The notes beneath the pieces were generated by a model, which was not told the DNA's origin, did not search any database, and saw only the letters and a program-made list of their open reading frames with translations. A DNA stretch of 64,000 nt from an uncultured Alistipes sp. (lineage in GTDB: Bacteria > Bacteroidota > Bacteroidia > Bacteroidales > Rikenellaceae): positions 26,139-90,138 of the forward strand of contig CAJGEC010000006.1 of assembly GCA_904502285.1 (NCBI GenBank). Reading direction: 5' to 3'. Below, in pieces: positions 50,880-59,889 of the stretch. Position 1 is the stretch's first letter. Every line of letters begins with the position of its first letter. The position numbers were made by a program, and so were the translations under genes.

Positions 50880-51851
50880 ATGAAGATTAAAAGAGAGTTA
50901 AAGGTTGGCGTTTTTGCCGTATTGGTAATTGCCGTTGCGTGGTGGGGCATCAAGTGGCTTGGTGGCCAGAACGTATTGCTCACAAACAACATCTACTATG
51001 TCTACTACGACGACGTATCGGGACTTCAGGAGTCTTCAGAGGTTAAGTTGCGTGGTGTGAAGGTGGGTAACGTCACCGACATCGTGCTTGAGCGCGATAG
51101 GGTATTGGTGGAGTTGGCCGTTGAGACTAAGTACGAGGATATGATACCTTCGAACTCCATTGCTGAGATGGGTGCTGCGGGCCTTATGGGTGGCGTGGAG
51201 ATCGTCATCAAGCAGGGTGACTCGGCAGAGCCTATCGCCAATGATGCCTTCCTTGAGGGTCGTGTGAAGCCAGATATGATTGGTATGTTGGCCGACGGTG
51301 GCTCAGCCCTCATCGAGGAGTTGAACGCTACGGTGGAGAGCCTCCACACTATGCTCGATGGCAATAGCGAGGCTATCACGTCGTTGGTTGCAAACTTGGA
51401 GTCAGTAACGGCAACTATCGACAAGGTCTTGGCATCGGGTCAGATTCAGGGTGCTTTGAACAACCTAAGCAGTTTCACCGATACGTTGGCCGAGAACGAG
51501 GCACGTATCGACTCGATGCTTGCTAACTTGGATAACTTCACTGGCGAACTTGCAGAGGCGGATGTAGTGTCGAAACTCACCACTACCGTCGAATCGCTCA
51601 ATGGCGTGTTAGCTGAGATTAACAACCAGGAGGGTACTGTGGGTAAGTTGCTCAACGACAGCGAACTCTACGACTCGCTCAACACCGCTGGCAACAACCT
51701 TGGCCTCTTGCTTGAGGATTTGAAGGCTAACCCTATGCGATATGTTCACTTCTCGTTGTTTGGCACTTCGGAGCAGAAGATTGCCGAGAAGGAGGCTAAG
51801 CGCGAGGCTCGACGTGCTAAGCGCGAGGCTACAACCGAGAGTGCAGAGTAA
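50880..51851 (+). CDS. MlaD/MCE-family lipid transport protein
   Basis: The 323-residue protein has one N-terminal TM helix (about 10-30), an MCE domain (about 38-115: YYDDVSGLQESSEVKLRGVKVGNV, GAAGLMGGVEIVI), a long helical/coiled-coil region (about 140-290, with repeated Leu and Asn) that may form the hexameric tunnel, and a basic Arg/Lys/Ala-rich tail. It binds phospholipids for transfer between the inner and outer membrane. The permease and ATPase (MlaE, MlaF) are not in the window. Short spacing to the amidase (28 nt) and mutS2 (21 nt) suggests one transcript. Confidence 0.92.
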   Translation: MKIKRELKVGVFAVLVIAVAWWGIKWLGGQNVLLTNNIYYVYYDDVSGLQESSEVKLRGVKVGNVTDIVLERDRVLVELAVETKYEDMIPSNSIAEMGAAGLMGGVEIVIKQGDSAEPIANDAFLEGRVKPDMIGMLADGGSALIEELNATVESLHTMLDGNSEAITSLVANLESVTATIDKVLASGQIQGALNNLSSFTDTLAENEARIDSMLANLDNFTGELAEADVVSKLTTTVESLNGVLAEINNQEGTVGKLLNDSELYDSLNTAGNNLGLLLEDLKANPMRYVHFSLFGTSEQKIAEKEAKREARRAKREATTESAE

Positions 51852-51872
51852 CCAGCAGAAGCGGAGAGATTT

Positions 51873-54365
51873 ATGATTTATCCATCGAATTTCGAACAAC
51901 GCATAGGCTTCGACCGCATCCGTGAGCAGATTGTCGAGTTATGCTCCATCAACTCCTCGAAGGAGGTGATTCGTGGGGAGCAGTTCTCGCGCTCGGTGCC
52001 TATCGTCGAGGAGCGCTTGGCCTTGGCCGATGAGATGCGTCTGGTGATATCTATGGAGCCAGGGGCTGTCATTGGTGAGCAGCAGGAGTTGCGCCCCATT
52101 GTCGAGAAGATTGCCGTGGAGGGTAGCTACTTGGTTGAGGCTGAGTGTGTAGCCCTGTTGGGTGGTCTTAGGGCGGTGTCCGAAATTGTCGAGTTCATCC
52201 GCTCACGTAGGGAGGGTAGTTACCCTCGTCTGAGGGCCTTGACCGAGAATGTGAGCATCTTCCCGGAGTTGCAACGCGCCATCGAACGAGTCATTGATGA
52301 TAAGGGTGAGGTGCGCTCGTCGGCGTCCGAGGAGTTACACTCCTTGCGTAGGGCTATCCGTGAGCACGAGGGCCAAGTAGCTAAGCGCCTTCAGCAGGTG
52401 CTTCAGAGGGCTAAGGCTTCGGGCTTGGTCGATGCCGACGCTATGATATCTATCCGCGATGGTCACGCCGTGATTCCCGTGGCAGCGGCAAATAAGCGCA
52501 AGATTGCGGGTTTCATCCACGATGAGTCGGCTACGGGACGTACCTTCTATGTCGAGCCCGTGGAGGTTGTTGAGTTGAATAACGCACTCAAGGAGTTGGA
52601 GTATGAGGAGCGCAGGGAGGTTATCCGTATCCTTACGCAACTCACTGCGGAATTGCGAATCGAGGTCGAGGGCCTTGCCACTATCGAGGCTTACCTCACC
52701 AAGATTGATGCCTTGAGGGCTAAGGCTCGTTGGGCCTTGGAGAATGGGGCGGTGAAGCCTATTATCTCCACCGAGGGTCGCCTTCTGTTGCGTCAGGCCC
52801 GCCATCCGTTGTTGCAACAGACCTTGCGTAGTCAGGGTAAGGCCATTGTGCCACTGGATATGGAGCTGAACAATGAGCGTCGCATATTGGTCATCTCAGG
52901 ACCTAATGCTGGTGGTAAGTCGGTCTGCTTGAAGAGTACGGGCTTGTTGCAGTATATGGTGCAGTGTGGCTTCTTGGTTCCTGTGTTGGAGAACTCGGAA
53001 TTTCCACTCTTCAAGTCACTTATGATAGATATTGGCGACCAGCAGTCGTTGGAGAATGACCTTTCGACCTACTCGTCGCACTTGGTAAATATGAGGGCTA
53101 TGCTCGACGAGGCGTCGGAGGATACGCTTGTTCTTATCGACGAGTTTGGTTCGGGAACAGAGCCTACGATTGGAGGTGCTATCTCGGAGTCTATCCTCGA
53201 ACGATTCGTGGAGCGCAAGGCGTACGGTGTCATCACCACCCACTATGCCAACATCAAGTACTTCGCCTCACGTAACGAGGGTGTTGCTAATGGTGCTATG
53301 GCCTTTGATGTCAGAAACATACAACCCCTCTTCAGCCTTGAGATGGGTAAGCCAGGTAGCTCCTTTGCTATCGAGGTGGCCCGCAAGATTGGTCTTCCGG
53401 AAGATATCGTGCGCAAGGCGATGGATAAGGCTGGTGAGGACCATATAAACCTTGAAAAGCAGTTGCGCGAGATTGCTCGTGACAAGCGCTATTGGGCCGA
53501 GAAGCGCGACCGCATACGCCTTACGGATAGGAAGGTGGAGCAGTTGGAGCAGACCTATAGCGACCGCTTGCAGGGCATCAAGGATGAGCGCAAGGCGATC
53601 CTTGAGCAGGCCCGAAAGGAGGCTGAGGCCTTGGTTGCGGAGGCTCGTAGGACCATCGAGAACACCATACGCACCATTCGTGAGTCGCAGGCCGAGAAGG
53701 AGCTCACTCGCTTGGCTCGTAAGGAGTTGGAGACCTTCGTCGAGGGTGCAGACAATGGAAAGCGCGAGGCCGATGAGCGCATCGAGCGCGAGATGGAGCG
53801 CTTGGCTCGTCGTAGGGAGCGCCGAGAGAAACGTGCCGAGGAGCGCGAGAGAGAGGGTGGTGTCGTTGCCCCACGCCCAGAGGAGCCAGCACCACAGGTT
53901 ATTGAGGTGGGTAGCAAGGTAAAACTTGAGGGCCAGGATATCCCAGGTGTGGTGAAGATGATTAAGGGTAAGAAGGCTCAGGTGGCCTTTGGCGAGATGC
54001 TCATTATGGTCGATGTGTCGCGCTTGAAGGCTGTCTCGTCATCGGAGTATCGTCAGGCCACTCGCCCAACTACGGCACGTAGCGTAGTGTCGGTAGATAT
54101 CAGGGAGCGCAAGCTAAACTTCAAAGACCATATCGACGTGCGCGGTATGCGCGCTGCGGAGGCCTTGGAGGCTGTCGAGGACTTGGTTGATGATGCCTTG
54201 ATGGTGGGGGTGTCGAGTGTCACCATCCTCCACGGCAAGGGTACGGGAGCGCTCAAGGAGGAGATACGTCGCTACCTGCGCACGGTGCGAGATGTTGCAA
54301 CTGTTGCCGACGACCACGCCGACAGGGGTGGTGCAGGTATCACGATAGTTACGTTTAAGATGTAG
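51873..54365 (+). CDS. mutS2: Endonuclease/ATPase MutS2
   Basis: The 830-residue protein has a core and clamp region, a MutS ATPase domain with Walker A GPNAGGKS (near 345) and LIDEFGSGTEP, a long coiled-coil (about 530-680, very Glu/Arg-rich), and a C-terminal Smr domain (about 750-830) with DVRGMRAAEAL and HGKGTGALKEEI. MutS2 is linked to suppression of recombination and to rescue of collided ribosomes in some bacteria. It lacks the mismatch-recognition domain of MutS. It follows mlaD after 21 nt. Confidence 0.95.
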   Translation: MIYPSNFEQRIGFDRIREQIVELCSINSSKEVIRGEQFSRSVPIVEERLALADEMRLVISMEPGAVIGEQQELRPIVEKIAVEGSYLVEAECVALLGGLRAVSEIVEFIRSRREGSYPRLRALTENVSIFPELQRAIERVIDDKGEVRSSASEELHSLRRAIREHEGQVAKRLQQVLQRAKASGLVDADAMISIRDGHAVIPVAAANKRKIAGFIHDESATGRTFYVEPVEVVELNNALKELEYEERREVIRILTQLTAELRIEVEGLATIEAYLTKIDALRAKARWALENGAVKPIISTEGRLLLRQARHPLLQQTLRSQGKAIVPLDMELNNERRILVISGPNAGGKSVCLKSTGLLQYMVQCGFLVPVLENSEFPLFKSLMIDIGDQQSLENDLSTYSSHLVNMRAMLDEASEDTLVLIDEFGSGTEPTIGGAISESILERFVERKAYGVITTHYANIKYFASRNEGVANGAMAFDVRNIQPLFSLEMGKPGSSFAIEVARKIGLPEDIVRKAMDKAGEDHINLEKQLREIARDKRYWAEKRDRIRLTDRKVEQLEQTYSDRLQGIKDERKAILEQARKEAEALVAEARRTIENTIRTIRESQAEKELTRLARKELETFVEGADNGKREADERIEREMERLARRRERREKRAEEREREGGVVAPRPEEPAPQVIEVGSKVKLEGQDIPGVVKMIKGKKAQVAFGEMLIMVDVSRLKAVSSSEYRQATRPTTARSVVSVDIRERKLNFKDHIDVRGMRAAEALEAVEDLVDDALMVGVSSVTILHGKGTGALKEEIRRYLRTVRDVATVADDHADRGGAGITIVTFKM

Positions 54366-54383
54366 ACTACTAAATAGTTAGTT

Positions 54384-56747
54384 ATGAGATACTTATTATC
54401 CGACATAGCGCAAATCGTAGGTGGAGAACTACGAGGCGAGGATATTGAGGTTAGGGAGGTTGCTACCGACTCACGCAGTGTGGTGGCCTCGGAGGGTGTC
54501 GTCTTTGCGGCCATCGATGGCAAGAATCACGACGGCCACCAATTTATAGACCGTATGGTTCAGCGAGGTGTTGAGGCCTTCATCGTCGAGCGTGAGGTGG
54601 AGTTACCCACCAAGCGTTGCGGAATGGTGGTTGTGGAGTCTACGTTAGTAGCTTTGCAGAGGCTTGCGGCCCACCACCGCCAGCAGTTCAAGGGTGTGGT
54701 AGTGGCCATCACTGGCTCTAATGGCAAGACCATAGTCAAGGAGTGGGCGGCCCGCTCTATGCCCGACGCCGTACACTCGTTTGCGTCGCCCAAGAGTTAT
54801 AATTCGCAACTCGGTGTGGCTCTGTCGTTGCTGATGCTCGATGGAAGTGAGCGCGTTGCCTTCATTGAGGCTGGTATCTCCGAGCCTGGCGAGATGGAGC
54901 GCTTGGAGGAGATGATACGCCCAGAGGTGGTTGTAGTTACGTCGATTGGTGATGCCCACTCGGCGAACTTCCCGTCGGAGGAGGCAAAGATTGATGAGAA
55001 GTTACGCTTGGCCCAGAGGGCTAAGACAATTATATATAGTAGTGAGTACCCAGCCTTGGCGCGTCGCATAAAAGAACTCTATGGCGATAGGGAACTCATC
55101 GATAGTAGCACCGAGAGCAACGACTACGCCTTGGAACTTAGCGATGCCCTCTCGGTTGATGCGCTACACGTCTCGGCCCTTATGCGTAGGTTGGGCTATA
55201 GCGTCGATGGCGCGATCTTCTCGGCTAAGGTCTCTATGAGACTTGAGTTGAAGGAGGGTATCGACAACTCTATGATTATTGACGACAGCTATAACTCCGA
55301 TATCAACTCGGTGATTGTGGCCTTGGATGCGTTGCACTTGCAGTCGATGGGTCGTCGTAGGGTGGCCGTCATCTCAGATATCAGACAGAGCGGTATGGAC
55401 CAGGAGCAACTCTATGGTCGCATTGCCGAGGCGGTACGTCGTGCAGGTGTCGATTACCTTATTGGTGTTGGAGACACTATCTCCTCATACCAGCAGCTCT
55501 TCCCCAGAGGCTCGGCCTTCTATCGCACGACCGACGAACTTATCGAGAACTTCTCGAAGGAGCGCTGGGCACACTCGGTGATCTTGTTGAAGGGTAGCCG
55601 TGACAGCCGTTTCGAGCGCCTTGCTCGCCTGTTGGAGCGTCGCACCCACACCACAACCTTAGAGGTGGATTTGGCGGCTATGAAGAAGAATCTCAACTAC
55701 TTCCGTCGTCACCTGCCTCAGCACCATCCTATTGTGGCTATGGTCAAGGCAGGAAGTTATGGCACGGGTGATGTGGATGTTGCCCGTATGCTCCAGCACG
55801 AGGGGGTTCGCTACCTCGCTGTGGCCTTTGCCGACGAGGGTATCACACTCCGCTCGAAGGGTATCACTATGCCTATTGTGGTGCTCAATGCCGACCAGGA
55901 TAGTTTCGACGTGATGATTGCTCACGACTTGGAGCCAGAGATATATAGTTTCCACTCGTTGGATGCCTTCCGCCGTGCGGCCCACCGTGCCCACCGCGAG
56001 TCCTATCCAATACATATAAAGCTCGATACGGGAATGCACCGCTTGGGCTTCGTGGAGGATGATGTGGACCTCTTGGGTCGCGCCATACACCTCGACCCCA
56101 CACTGCGCATAGCCTCTATCTTCTCGCACCTCGCCACAGCAGATATGCCCCAGGAGGATGACTTCACACGCCAGCAGATAGAGCGTTTCGACTATATGAG
56201 CGAGCAACTCATCGAGTGGCTCGACTACACACCTCTGCGCCACTTGGCCAACTCGGCGGCTATCGTGCGCTTCAAGGAGGCTCACTACGATATGTGTCGC
56301 TTGGGCTTGGGCCTCTATGGCTTTGGTTTCGAGCATAACGAGGAGCTTATCCCCGTGGCTACGCTCTCTACACGTATCGTGCAGATTAAGCAGTTGGCCA
56401 AGGGAGAGTCTGTGGGCTATGGCCGTTCGGCTCGCATAGAGAGCGATACTACCATCGCCACTATCCCTGTGGGCTATGCCGATGGCTTGGATCGCCACTT
56501 GGGTAATGGTCGTTGGTCGGTGAGGGTGAATGGTCACTCTGCCCCCATCATTGGCCGAGTATGTATGGATAGTGCGATGGTCGATATCAGCAATATACGA
56601 GGTGTGGAGGTCGGCGATAAGGTCACTATCTTTGGTCCTGAGAGGGGTAATACGCTGGAGGATATGGCCAAGGTGTTGGATACCATAAGTTATGAGATTA
56701 TGACCTCTATCTCGCAACGCGTAAAACGAATTTATACCGAGCGATAA
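54384..56747 (+). CDS. Bifunctional MurF-alanine racemase
   Basis: Two enzymes of cell-wall D-alanine use are fused in 787 residues. Residues 1-430 are UDP-MurNAc-tripeptide:D-Ala-D-Ala ligase, with Walker A ITGSNGKTIVKEW near 110 and the DDSYNSD motif. Residues 431-787 are PLP-dependent alanine racemase, with the PLP Lys455 in MVKAGSYGTG, the second catalytic Tyr near 680 in GYGRSARI, and GRVCMDSAMVDIS at the end. The fusion is typical of Bacteroidetes and a little shorter than most. The last base of the stop is the first of the next gene's ATG (TAATG). Confidence 0.95.
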   Translation: MRYLLSDIAQIVGGELRGEDIEVREVATDSRSVVASEGVVFAAIDGKNHDGHQFIDRMVQRGVEAFIVEREVELPTKRCGMVVVESTLVALQRLAAHHRQQFKGVVVAITGSNGKTIVKEWAARSMPDAVHSFASPKSYNSQLGVALSLLMLDGSERVAFIEAGISEPGEMERLEEMIRPEVVVVTSIGDAHSANFPSEEAKIDEKLRLAQRAKTIIYSSEYPALARRIKELYGDRELIDSSTESNDYALELSDALSVDALHVSALMRRLGYSVDGAIFSAKVSMRLELKEGIDNSMIIDDSYNSDINSVIVALDALHLQSMGRRRVAVISDIRQSGMDQEQLYGRIAEAVRRAGVDYLIGVGDTISSYQQLFPRGSAFYRTTDELIENFSKERWAHSVILLKGSRDSRFERLARLLERRTHTTTLEVDLAAMKKNLNYFRRHLPQHHPIVAMVKAGSYGTGDVDVARMLQHEGVRYLAVAFADEGITLRSKGITMPIVVLNADQDSFDVMIAHDLEPEIYSFHSLDAFRRAAHRAHRESYPIHIKLDTGMHRLGFVEDDVDLLGRAIHLDPTLRIASIFSHLATADMPQEDDFTRQQIERFDYMSEQLIEWLDYTPLRHLANSAAIVRFKEAHYDMCRLGLGLYGFGFEHNEELIPVATLSTRIVQIKQLAKGESVGYGRSARIESDTTIATIPVGYADGLDRHLGNGRWSVRVNGHSAPIIGRVCMDSAMVDISNIRGVEVGDKVTIFGPERGNTLEDMAKVLDTISYEIMTSISQRVKRIYTER

Positions 56748-57460
56748 TGAAGGGTACGATATATATGATTCCTTGCCCCATCAGCGATGAGCGCGATGTG
56801 TGGGATGTGTTGCCAAAGGCGAACTTGGATGTTATGAACTCGCTCGACTACTTCATCGTCGAGAATACGCGCTCGGCACGTAGATTCCTCAGCCGTGCTG
56901 GGGTGGCACGACGCATCGAGGAGTTGGAGTTTGTGGAACTCAACGAACATACCACCTCAAGTGGTGATGTAGAGCGTATGCTTAAGCCTGTGCTTGAGGG
57001 TCGCTCTGCGGGTGTCATCTCGGAGGCGGGAGTGCCTGGTGTCGCAGACCCTGGAGCCGATATCGTGGCCTTGGCACATAGGAAGGGTGTTAGGGTAGTA
57101 CCCTTGGTAGGCCCATCCTCTATCCTTATGTCGGTTATGGCATCGGGCCTCAATGGCCAGTCCTTTGCCTTTGTGGGCTACCTGCCTATCAAGGATGGTG
57201 AGCGCCTTAAGCGCCTTAAGGAGTTGGAACGCAGGGCTTTGCAGGAGCGTCAGGCCCAACTATTTATCGAAGCCCCCTATCGCAACGTCAAGCTCTTTGA
57301 GACTATGCTAAAGACGCTTCAGCCCAACATACGCCTCACGGTGGCAACGGATATCACCTCGCCTGAGGAGTTTATCCTCACGTTGGAGGTTGCCGAGTGG
57401 CGCAAGCGAGGAGTGCCAGATATGGCAAAAAGACCAACAATATTCCTTTTAGGCATATAA
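56747..57460 (+). CDS. RsmI-family SAM-dependent methyltransferase, divergent paralogue
   Basis: The 237-residue protein of the tetrapyrrole-methylase fold begins IYMIPCPISDERDVWDVLP instead of the PTPIGNLED of true RsmI, and shows SEAGVPGVADPGADIV for the SAM-binding loop and VGPSSILMSVMASGLNGQSFAF. It is the second family member in the window and probably acts on a different site of rRNA or another substrate. Translational coupling to murF-alr (one-base overlap) is evident. I recall such a paralogue in Bacteroidetes, without known function. Confidence 0.88.
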   Translation: MKGTIYMIPCPISDERDVWDVLPKANLDVMNSLDYFIVENTRSARRFLSRAGVARRIEELEFVELNEHTTSSGDVERMLKPVLEGRSAGVISEAGVPGVADPGADIVALAHRKGVRVVPLVGPSSILMSVMASGLNGQSFAFVGYLPIKDGERLKRLKELERRALQERQAQLFIEAPYRNVKLFETMLKTLQPNIRLTVATDITSPEEFILTLEVAEWRKRGVPDMAKRPTIFLLGI

Positions 57461-57502
57461 TTTGAACAATAGTATAGAATAAAATAAAAATAAGAAATAA
57501 AT

Positions 57503-58084
57503 ATGAGTAATCAAATGTCTGATAAAGAGAGAGATATAAATCTGGAGGAGGGCGCTGAGGCAACCACTGAGGGTGTTGCCGAGGAGCAATCGACTGACAA
57601 TGTGTCAGAGGAGCAGGAGGGTGCGAATGACAATGTGTCAGTCGAGCCTTCATTGGAGGAGCAGATTGCCGTATGGCGCGATAAGTATTTGCGTCTTCAG
57701 GCCGAGTTCGACAACTTCCGCAAGCGTACGCTCAAGGAGAAGATGGACTTGGTGGAGCGTGGTTGCGAGGGTGCTTGGAAGGCGATTCTTCCTATCCTCG
57801 ACGATATGGAGCGCGCTGTTCAGGCATCGCAGAAGAGCGACGACATCGAGGCTTTGCGTCAGGGCGAGGAGTTGGTGATGAAGAAGTTCGAGAGCGTTCT
57901 TCAGTCCTCTAATATCACCGCTATCGACTGCGTGGGCAAGCCCTTCAACGAGGAGGAGCAGGAGGCCGTAGCACGTTTCGCTGCTGGTGAGGATAAGCGA
58001 GGCTTGGTTATCGACTGTGTTCAGCGTGGCTACAAACTCGGTGAGCACGTGTTGCGCTATGCAAAGGTTGTTGTGGGCGAGTAA
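57503..58084 (+). CDS. grpE: Nucleotide exchange factor GrpE
   Basis: It releases ADP from DnaK. The 193-residue product has an acidic disordered N-terminus with two near repeats of EEQ(S/E)xxxDNVS (residues about 28-50), a long helix (about 55-110: WRDKYLRLQAEFDNFRKRTLKEK) and a C-terminal beta-domain (SVLQSSNITAIDCVGKPFNEEEQEAV). It is 42 nt after the rsmI paralogue and 32 nt before dnaJ. No CIRCE repeat is present upstream. dnaK is not in the window. Confidence 0.95.
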   Translation: MSNQMSDKERDINLEEGAEATTEGVAEEQSTDNVSEEQEGANDNVSVEPSLEEQIAVWRDKYLRLQAEFDNFRKRTLKEKMDLVERGCEGAWKAILPILDDMERAVQASQKSDDIEALRQGEELVMKKFESVLQSSNITAIDCVGKPFNEEEQEAVARFAAGEDKRGLVIDCVQRGYKLGEHVLRYAKVVVGE

Positions 58085-58116
58085 GCCCTTGAGAATGATA
58101 GAATTATAGATGTTAT

Positions 58117-59292
58117 ATGGCTGAAAAGAGAGATTACTATGAGGTGTTGGGCGTCGAGCGTAATGCCGATGCTGATACCATAAAGAAGGCCTACCGCAAG
58201 GCGGCCATCAAGTACCACCCCGATAAGAATCCTGGGGATAAGGAGGCTGAGGAGAAGTTCAAGGAGGCTGCCGAGGCTTACGATGTTCTCTCGAACGAGG
58301 AGAAGCGTGCGCGCTACGACCGTTTTGGTCACGCAGGAATGAATGGCGCTGGCGGAGCAGGCGGCTTTGGAGGCTTCGGTGGTGGAGGCTTCTCTATGGA
58401 GGATATATTTGAGCAGTTTGGTGACATCTTCGGAGGAGCGTTCGGAGGTGGTGGCTTCGGTGGTTTTAGTGGCTTTGGCGGTGGTCGCCAGCGTCGCAAC
58501 AACCGAGGTACGGATATCCGTGTTACGGTGAAGCTCTCGCTCAAGGAGGTTGCCGAGGGCGTGACCAAGAAGCTCAAGGTTAATAAGAGTGTCGCTTGCT
58601 CGAAGTGTAACGGCACAGGCTCGAAGGATGGCGAGCAGACTACATGTGGTCGCTGTGGTGGTTCGGGTTATGTTGTTACGGTGCAGAATACCTTTATGGG
58701 TCGTATGCAGACCCAGAGCGTATGTCCTGAGTGTCAGGGTGCTGGCCGTGTGATTAAGAATAAGTGTGAGCACTGCAACGGCGAGGGTATCGAGCGTGGC
58801 CAGGAGGTCATCGAGGTAAATATACCTGCTGGTGCAGCTGAGGGCTTGGCCTTCACGGTGCGTGGTCGTGGTAATGCTGGCCGTCAGGGTGGCACTAATG
58901 GCGACTTGATTGTGCTTATCGAGGAGGAGCAGCATCCACAACTCGTGCGCGACGGCAACGACCTCAAGTACTCGGTGAATATCACCGTGGCTACCGCTAT
59001 CCTCGGTGGCGAGGTAGAGGTGCCTACGATTGATGGCCGTGTACGCATAAAGATTGTCCCAGGTACTCACGCTGGTAAGGTGTTGCGCCTACGTGGCAAG
59101 GGTCTCCCAGATCTCAATGGCCGAGGACGTGGCGATATCAAGGTGTTGGTGGATATCACCATCCCTACCTCGCTTACAGCCAAGGAGCGTGAACTTATGG
59201 AGCAACTCAGCGAGCAGCCACACTTCAGCGAGGCAGAGAAGGTAGAGAACCAGAATATCTTGGACCGCATCAAGGCCTTCTTCCGCAGTTGA
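58117..59292 (+). CDS. dnaJ: Chaperone DnaJ
   Basis: It is the Hsp40 co-chaperone that delivers substrates to DnaK and stimulates its ATPase. The 391-residue type A protein has a J-domain (1-70, HPD at 34-36), a Gly/Phe-rich region (about 72-128), a zinc domain with four CxxCxGxG motifs (CSKCNGTG, CGRCGGSG, CPECQGAG, CEHCNGEG, about 163-230) and the C-terminal substrate-binding beta-domains. It is coupled with grpE. The zinc domain is complete. Confidence 0.97.
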   Translation: MAEKRDYYEVLGVERNADADTIKKAYRKAAIKYHPDKNPGDKEAEEKFKEAAEAYDVLSNEEKRARYDRFGHAGMNGAGGAGGFGGFGGGGFSMEDIFEQFGDIFGGAFGGGGFGGFSGFGGGRQRRNNRGTDIRVTVKLSLKEVAEGVTKKLKVNKSVACSKCNGTGSKDGEQTTCGRCGGSGYVVTVQNTFMGRMQTQSVCPECQGAGRVIKNKCEHCNGEGIERGQEVIEVNIPAGAAEGLAFTVRGRGNAGRQGGTNGDLIVLIEEEQHPQLVRDGNDLKYSVNITVATAILGGEVEVPTIDGRVRIKIVPGTHAGKVLRLRGKGLPDLNGRGRGDIKVLVDITIPTSLTAKERELMEQLSEQPHFSEAEKVENQNILDRIKAFFRS

Positions 59293-59335
59293 ATAGCACG
59301 CCTTAGGAGGGTGTTTCATAGTTAATTTAAGGAGT

Positions 59336-59872
59336 ATGTCATTTTTTAGACCACATAAGCGTCATCCACGCCAGTTCAACTACATACCACGATACTACGA
59401 CCCCGTAAAGGAGGAGCGTGACCATCGTCGTAGGGAGTTGCACGGCACATCGTCCGAGGATGCAGAGCCCTACACTCCTGGCAAGTATATACGTACCCAG
59501 CGTGAGGCCCGTGATGCCTCGCGAGGTGAGGGCGGAGCGATGGCGGGTATGTTGCGCCTACTGCTTATAGCTGTGGTGTTGGGCTTCGCTATGCTCATCT
59601 TCTTGCCCCGTTTTGTGCGCTTTGCCGAGCGTGCCCAGCAGGAGAAGTTGGGCCACGTGACTACGGATGTGGAGCGTGTGCGTGTAGATGAGAGTGAGGA
59701 GGAGCTCTCCATCACCCTCTACGAGAAGCACGGCGACATCGACTTCACGGAGTTCGAGAGCCTAACCCCTGAGATTATCAACGAGATTGAGGAGTGGAAT
59801 AGGGAGCATCCTACGTTGAATATCTACGACGACGATGTGGAGATTGTAGATAATAAGCGTGTAGAAAAATAG
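59336..59872 (+). CDS. Conserved one-TM protein upstream of mutL
   Basis: The 178-residue protein begins MSFFRPHKRHPRQFNYIPRYYDP, a basic aromatic-rich start that I recall as conserved among Bacteroidetes proteins of unknown function. The N-terminal region (to about 65) is charged and soluble. One TM helix (about 75-95, LRLLLIAVVLGFAMLIF) follows, then an acidic C-terminal part (about 100-178). The basic side is probably cytoplasmic and the acidic side periplasmic. It is the gene before mutL by 17 nt, so co-transcription is likely; no mechanistic link to repair is known. Confidence 0.8.
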   Translation: MSFFRPHKRHPRQFNYIPRYYDPVKEERDHRRRELHGTSSEDAEPYTPGKYIRTQREARDASRGEGGAMAGMLRLLLIAVVLGFAMLIFLPRFVRFAERAQQEKLGHVTTDVERVRVDESEEELSITLYEKHGDIDFTEFESLTPEIINEIEEWNREHPTLNIYDDDVEIVDNKRVEK

Positions 59873-59889
59873 TTGGACAATAGCGAGTT

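Noticed and set aside
55659..56717. Long minus-strand open frame opposite the alanine racemase half of murF-alr
   Set aside because: The sense-strand frame has all catalytic motifs; the antisense product has none.
57461..57502. CIRCE (HrcA operator) upstream of grpE
   Set aside because: The 42-bp gap is A-rich and contains no TTAGCACTC-N9-GAGTGCTAA inverted repeat.
58057..59070. Minus-strand open frame opposite dnaJ
   Set aside because: Thr/Leu/Ala-rich low-complexity translation produced by the dnaJ codon pattern.
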